Shown here: piece after piece, positions 59,503 through 64,000 of the stretch
Layout of the letters: each line of letters opens with the position of its first letter
Numbering within the stretch: position 1 is the stretch's first letter
Source of the DNA: Bombyx mori
Lineage: Eukaryota; Arthropoda; Insecta; Lepidoptera; Bombycidae
Reading direction: 5' to 3'
DNA: 64,000 bases
NCBI RefSeq assembly: GCF_030269925.1
Contig: NC_085128.1
Location: 7,938,501-8,002,500, forward strand
The notes under the pieces: generated by a model
Told to the model about the DNA's origin: nothing
Database searches by the model: none
The model's input: the letters and a program-made list of their open reading frames with translations, nothing else
Made by a program: the position numbers and the translations under genes

Positions 59503-61387
59503 ATGTCATCAATTGATTTCGATCCAGCTATAAAATTATGTTTAAAATACTTACATTCAAGTTCTGTAGATTCTACGGAACAATTGCGATTGACTCTCGA
59601 TGATCACATCAGACAATCATATGGTAGTGCAAAAACTCTTGGTAATATGTTACCGAAGAAATATCTTAACGAAGAGAAGATGGAGTCACCTAGATCCAAA
59701 CACAAAATAGATAAGAATGCAGTAACTAAGACGGTTCCTGTACCACAACAAAGTCCACAACAAATTCAAATACCTGAGAGAGAAAACGATGATGGTTCAG
59801 TTATGGATGGAGAATTGGCTTTTGACTTGTTAGAGGAAGACTTGACTTGTGCTGTCTGTAGACAAATAGCTGTGCAAGCCGGAAATCGCTTAGTGGAGTG
59901 TGATGGGTGCCGGGCACTGTACCATCAGGTTTGTGATGATAAAATTTATGTTAAAATAGTACAACAAAACATTTGATAAGTTAAATCTGAACATAGATGT
60001 ATGTTCCATGTCATATATCACATGTTTAAGGGAATCGAATTAGTGTAGGAAAACAATCTTGATCTATCTTGCTTGCTACATTACGTTTTTGTAATACAAA
60101 TGAAGTTAAATTAGAAGGTATTCATAGATTATTCTTTACATTACCTTAGGTAGACAAATGAGTCGTCTATTATCAAAGGTGGCAATCTGTGCATTTCAAA
60201 AAAAAATAATTATTGATATGTCAATTCAGATTGATTTGAATATAATCGTCTCCTTCAAAGAATACGGTTCAAAACCTGCATTAAATAAAGGTTAATAGTT
60301 AACCTGTTATTTATCTAAAATGTCGTTCCGAAGAGTTTTGTGACTGCCAATGGAATACAAAGTCAATAATTCGTTTTTCTGATTTACCAATCATTGTCCA
60401 AAAGTCAGATTGCCGGCTTTGATAATAGTCAACTCAAATAAGAATTTTGACCACTTTATAAATACAAACAAAAACTTATATATATCTATAATGCTGCGAC
60501 CTGGAGATATAATTAGTAATTAATTAACACCAAGTGGGCCGGCAAGAAGTGGATGAGGAGAGCCGCAGACCGTGCTCAGTGGTGTGGATTGGGAGAGGCC
60601 TATGTCCAGCAGTGGACGACTGTGGGCTGTTGATGATGATGATGATGATGATGAAGTGGGCTGTGAGCTCGTCCACACATCTAGGCAATAAAAAAAAAAT
60701 ATATATAATTATTATAAAAATAAAGTGTTATAAAAATAGTATTCTACCCCTTTGAAGTAGTACACGTGACTGCTTTGTGACTGCCTATCTGGCTATAAAA
60801 GTATTGATTTATAATATTGTTATTCTTTCTACATGAAAACTACATTATACATTTATTAAGAAAAGAAAAAAGGTATATCTGTTGCCAAGATTTGAACATT
60901 TTGAATTTATTTGATTGCATCACCATTCATATGAGTACATAGTGTCTTACTAATTAGCCAGCAAAAGCTATATCACAGTATTTCTGGCATTGCTTTTGGT
61001 GTGTGAGACAAAACTTTATTCATTCTTGAGAGTTCAATTGAAACAGTATTCAATTACAAGTGTTATTCTATCTATTTTTTCCAGGATTGTCATAAGCCTG
61101 TGATCAGTGACAATGATATCGCTGCAGGTTGGCAATGTGCAACCTGTCTTGCAGCACATGGATTTACAACTAATTATTCAAGTAAAACTTCATCGAGCTC
61201 CAAGTCACCATCAAGAGTGTCTGGTTCCACAACCCCTGTAAAAATTTCATCTAGCAGTTCATCTTCATCATCACCATCGAAAGTTGTTACTCCAAATATG
61301 AATATCATTTCTGCAGACAAAAGGTTGCAGATAATGAAGAAGAAAGCTGCAAAACAACATGAAAAGAAGAAAAGCTCTAAGTCGTAA
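59503..61387 (+). CDS. IntS12: Integrator complex subunit 12, 2 exons, 242 aa
   Basis: IntS12 is a PHD-finger subunit of the nuclear Integrator complex, which processes snRNAs and attenuates transcription. Exons 59503-59928 and 61085-61387, GT-AG, phase 0. The N-terminal helix (SIDFDPAIKLCLKYLHSSSV) matches the conserved INTS12 microdomain. The PHD finger spans the intron: CAVCRQIAVQAGNRLVECDG, C, YHQ | DCHKPVISDND, WQCATC, giving the C4HC3 pattern. A Ser-rich linker follows, and the basic end ADKRLQIMKKKAAKQHEKKK parallels the human MKRLQMVKKKAAQKKLKK tail. Much shorter than human (about 460 aa), mostly in the linker. Start chosen at the first ATG, 13 bases after an initiator-like TCAGT. The intron carries a SINE/LINE composite; a hAT element begins 76 bases after the stop. 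Confidence 0.92.
60480..60700 (+). mobile_element. SINE 3' end interrupted by LINE family D fragment
   Basis: The SINE 3' block is split at AAGTGGGC: this octamer occurs at 60532-60539 and 60654-60661. Between them lies a LINE end (GKKWMRRAADRAQWCGLGEA, YVQQWTTVGC-stop) with a GAT-repeat tail. The SINE then resumes with GGCTGTGAGCTCGTCC and an A tail. Confidence 0.75.
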
Positions 61388-61463
61388 TTACATATGTCGC
61401 TTAAGTGACATTAAGTGTAATTCTATTGATTAATAATGGTTAGATTAAAATTCCACAGCCAAG

Positions 61464-62387
61464 TAGGAGTGGGTGATATAAATCGTATATAGATTCAATA
61501 TCTATATATCGCAGCAATATCGTTGAATCCGATATCGCCCCGCACGAAATCTATATATCGATATCAGCCGATACACGATATTGCTCGATGTGATGCGCAT
61601 CGCCATATCGTACCGATTCGTGAATCGAAATCTATATTTCGATATCAGCCGATACACGATATTGCTCGATGTGATGCGCATCGGCATATCGTACCGATTC
61701 GTTAATATCAGCAATATTCGTTTGGTTCGTATCGAATCGGCCAGAGTGAGTGAGCGCACGATAGGGATATCATGTGATGAATGAAACAGAAACAGGCATT
61801 ATCCATACAATTGTAAACCTTATATTTAAGTCCATATGTCTGTAGATTATTCTTAGCGTATCAGCAGGATACAATTAAGGAAAGAAGTTTCAACTTTCGA
61901 CCCTAACTTGAATGCAGTATAGCCTATTTGCATCGTTGAATTTAATTTCACGCGCTTTGACCTTGAACTAGAATTTTTGGACAAGTGTTTATAAATACTT
62001 AAAAGTTTTTTGTGTTTGCTTTTTAAAGTATACATTTTTCTATTTTTAGTTGAATCCAAATAATTGAGTTTATTTCTTGTGTTTGTATTAAACTTTTGAA
62101 ATCTACACTCTTTTGGTATATTTTGTAATTTTAAATTAAGACACAAAATACTAAAAACTGAAAATAATGTAGCCAGTCCTAAGCCTGGTAAACGTTGACT
62201 TAAATCTATATCTACTACGATATTATATCAGCGTATCGTTTCAAATCTCAAATATCATGAATCGAGAAAATCTACTAGCATCCATCAATATATAGATTCA
62301 GAAAATATATAGATTCAATATCCGATATTGATCCTCGATATATAGATACGATTCGATACGCGGCAAAACCGATATTACCCACTCCTA
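61464..62387. mobile_element. hAT-type element just downstream of IntS12
   Basis: Termini TAGGAGTGGGTGATAT (61464) and the complement of TAGGAGTGGGTAATAT (62387). The octamer CAGCCAAG flanks both ends exactly (61456-61463 and 62388-62395). It is 924 bp and rich in CGATAT motifs near both ends. A minus-strand 97-codon frame inside (61853-62146, basic, Lys/Ser-rich) is unidentified. It lies where the IntS12 3' UTR is expected. Confidence 0.8.
61546..61707. repeat. 81-bp tandem duplication inside the hAT element
   Basis: The unit beginning GAAATCTATAT and containing CAGCCGATACACGATATTGC occurs at 61546-61626 and 61627-61707, differing at only a few bases. Confidence 0.85.
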
Positions 62388-62417
62388 CAGCCAAGTACCA
62401 ATCTTTAAAATTAAATA

Positions 62418-63105
62418 CGGTAAAAGCTCCTTATTCGCGCTTCCTTCACAGGCGTTTTCACCATTCACGGGTTTTAAAATGCAACTCAGTTCCTATAGTA
62501 TTTGCGGCTAAAGATTTCTTTATTTGCGGATCTAATCAGTACAAAGATAGATACACAATGATAAAAAGGATTTCAATATGTGTAGGCCTTTAATCGAATA
62601 TATTATTATATCCTTGTTAACCCGACGTCAAATGTACTAATAAAATAGTAAGATAGATCTTAATAAATCTACGCCTAAAGTATGTTGTTATGATATCGCT
62701 TTGACAAAAGCCGCTTTCGCCGGTTCGACGTTTTTGAGAATGTAAACAAACAGAATTAAATCAACCTTAAAATGCATCGCATAAATTCTATTTTTAAATG
62801 CGGCTACGTGAGACGTTCCTTTTTTTGGTAAGAGTAGCGTTTTTTATTGTTTCGTTTTTACGATTCCATATTCACGGTTTCTTTATTCGTGGCTTATATT
62901 CTTCTTCTTCTCAGTCGTTCACTCCTGGCGGAGTGGTCGTGGTTACGTAAGTCTTAATATTTGATTGCGGTTTTTGAGAGACTTCTCCATCTTTCTATAT
63001 TTGTGGCGGTACGTGTACACTCAATAAGGCAACACTTCGTAGATAACTTAACCAAGTTTGTCCACCTTTTGGATGATATACCCCGCGAATAAAGAGCTTT
63101 TACTG
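62418..63105. mobile_element. Pogo/Tigger-like TIR element
   Basis: Termini CGGTAAAAGCTCCTTATTCG (62418) and the complement of CAGTAAAAGCTCTTTATTCG (63105). TA flanks both ends (62416-62417 and 63106-63107). CAGT-type termini with TTTATTCGCGG-like subterminal motifs are typical of pogo/Tigger elements. 688 bp, no transposase frame, with a LINE scrap near 62890-63010. Confidence 0.6.
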
Positions 63106-63107
63106 TA

Positions 63108-63685
63108 CATACTTAACAAGTGGTCACAGTTTACTTACATGATAAAGTAATACCATCATTGAACAATGAAATTTTACAGAATTCGCAAACGTATTATCAC
63201 TATCCTGCTCATTTTTGCCCTGAATCAGTCACATGTGGATTAGACAAACAGTGGTAGGATTGTAGTAGGACCATTTTTGAGCCGTTAAGCAAAGTTATCA
63301 GCGTTTGAGAATCATCTTGCTCGTATAGCAAGTTGTTTGTAAGATAAAAGTATCTACTTTATAACCATATTCATATATTGTTAGTAATAAATATATAATA
63401 TATGTAATTTAAAGAAATAAAATTGAAAAACTTTTTTTTGTCCTTATTTTATCCTTCTATTCCTCAATAAAGTTCATTTATGTAGCTAGACAGGTTTGGC
63501 CAGAAACATCATGGTCGGAGGTGGAAAAAGTCATGGTCAAAGTAATGGTATTCATAGATGTAACACCGTCACTTACCTTAGTAGTTAGGACCATTGGTCG
63601 AAGTCTCAATCACCGCTCAAACTCAATCACTCTTCAATCCGGATATCAAGATTAACGGATATCCGGATATCAGATATTAAGTTAA
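63108..63685. other. No gene recognised
   Basis: AT-rich spacer between the pogo-like element and the terminal SINE. Confidence 0.4.
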
Positions 63686-64000
63686 GAAGTCGTCGTGGCC
63701 TAAAGGATAAGAAGTCCGGTGCATTCGTATCGAGCGATGCACCGGTGTTCGAATGTCGCTGGCGGGTACCAATTTTTCTAATGAAATACGTACTCAACAA
63801 ATGTTCACGATTGACTTCCACGGTGAAGGAATAACATCGTGCAATAAAAATCAAACCCGCATAATTATAATTTGCGTAATTACTGGTGGTAGGACCTCTT
63901 GTGAGTCCGCACGGGTAGGTACCACCGCCCCGCCTATTTCTGCCGTGAAGCAGTAATGCGTTTCGGTTTGAAGGGTGGAGCAGCCGTTGTGACTATACTG
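63686..64000 (+). mobile_element. Bm1-like SINE, best copy, cut by the window edge
   Basis: Starts with a tRNA-derived head: GTCGTGGCCTAAAGGATAAG (A-box-like) and GGTGTTCGAATG (B-box-like), followed by the body with GACTTCCACGGTGAAGGAAT and GGTGGTAGGACCTCTTGTGA. Transcribed by RNA polymerase III if active. The 3' third is beyond the window. The name Bm1 is from memory of the silkworm SINE. Confidence 0.8.

Overview
This is AT-rich, intron-containing animal DNA from a moth, most likely the silkworm Bombyx mori or a close relative. The evidence is the gene set plus many copies of a tRNA-derived SINE that looks like silkworm Bm1 and at least four families of 5'-truncated non-LTR retrotransposons. 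No bacterial-type operons, CRISPR arrays or rRNA genes were seen. All identifications come from reading translations and splice signals; no database search was possible.

Layout. 1-9.9 kb: mostly repeats (SINEs, LINE 3' ends, a Helitron-like element, a Harbinger-like MITE, a TIR element with a MADF-like fragment), the intact last exon of RpL37 (minus strand, 5150-5292) and one unassigned exon (6515-6650). 9.97-27.27 kb: a complete 18-exon gene (plus) for a 941-aa FAM120 family protein (constitutive coactivator of PPAR-gamma-like). Intron 9 holds a hAT element inserted into a related hAT element. Intron 16 holds a decayed DIRS-like retroelement, apparently inside another TIR element. 30.07-30.28 kb: a 70-aa Swi5-like recombination protein (minus). 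30.4-35.5 kb: a retrotransposon graveyard with a Jockey-type reverse transcriptase. 35.6-36.9 kb: PSMG3 and GPN2 (minus), overlapping through an ATGA stop/start. 38.2-43.4 kb: a 5.2-kb TIR element with a ~425-bp tandem array, itself interrupted by a Tc1/mariner-like element. 43.7-48.3 kb: DIRAS-type small GTPase (plus, four exons). 48.3-55.1 kb: AT-rich DNA without recognised genes. 55.1-57.9 kb: CLCC1-like ER membrane protein (minus, five exons). 59.5-61.4 kb: Integrator subunit 12 (plus, two exons), followed at once by a hAT element with 8-bp target duplication, a pogo-like element and a SINE cut by the window edge.

The host genes are unrelated housekeeping or signalling genes: translation, RNA-binding scaffold, homologous recombination, proteasome assembly, RNA polymerase assembly, small GTPase signalling, ER membrane, snRNA processing. 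The one pair likely to be expressed together is PSMG3-GPN2, where the arrangement suggests a dicistronic mRNA. The rest of the interest lies in the layered transposon insertions, several dated relative to one another by target duplications and empty sister sites.
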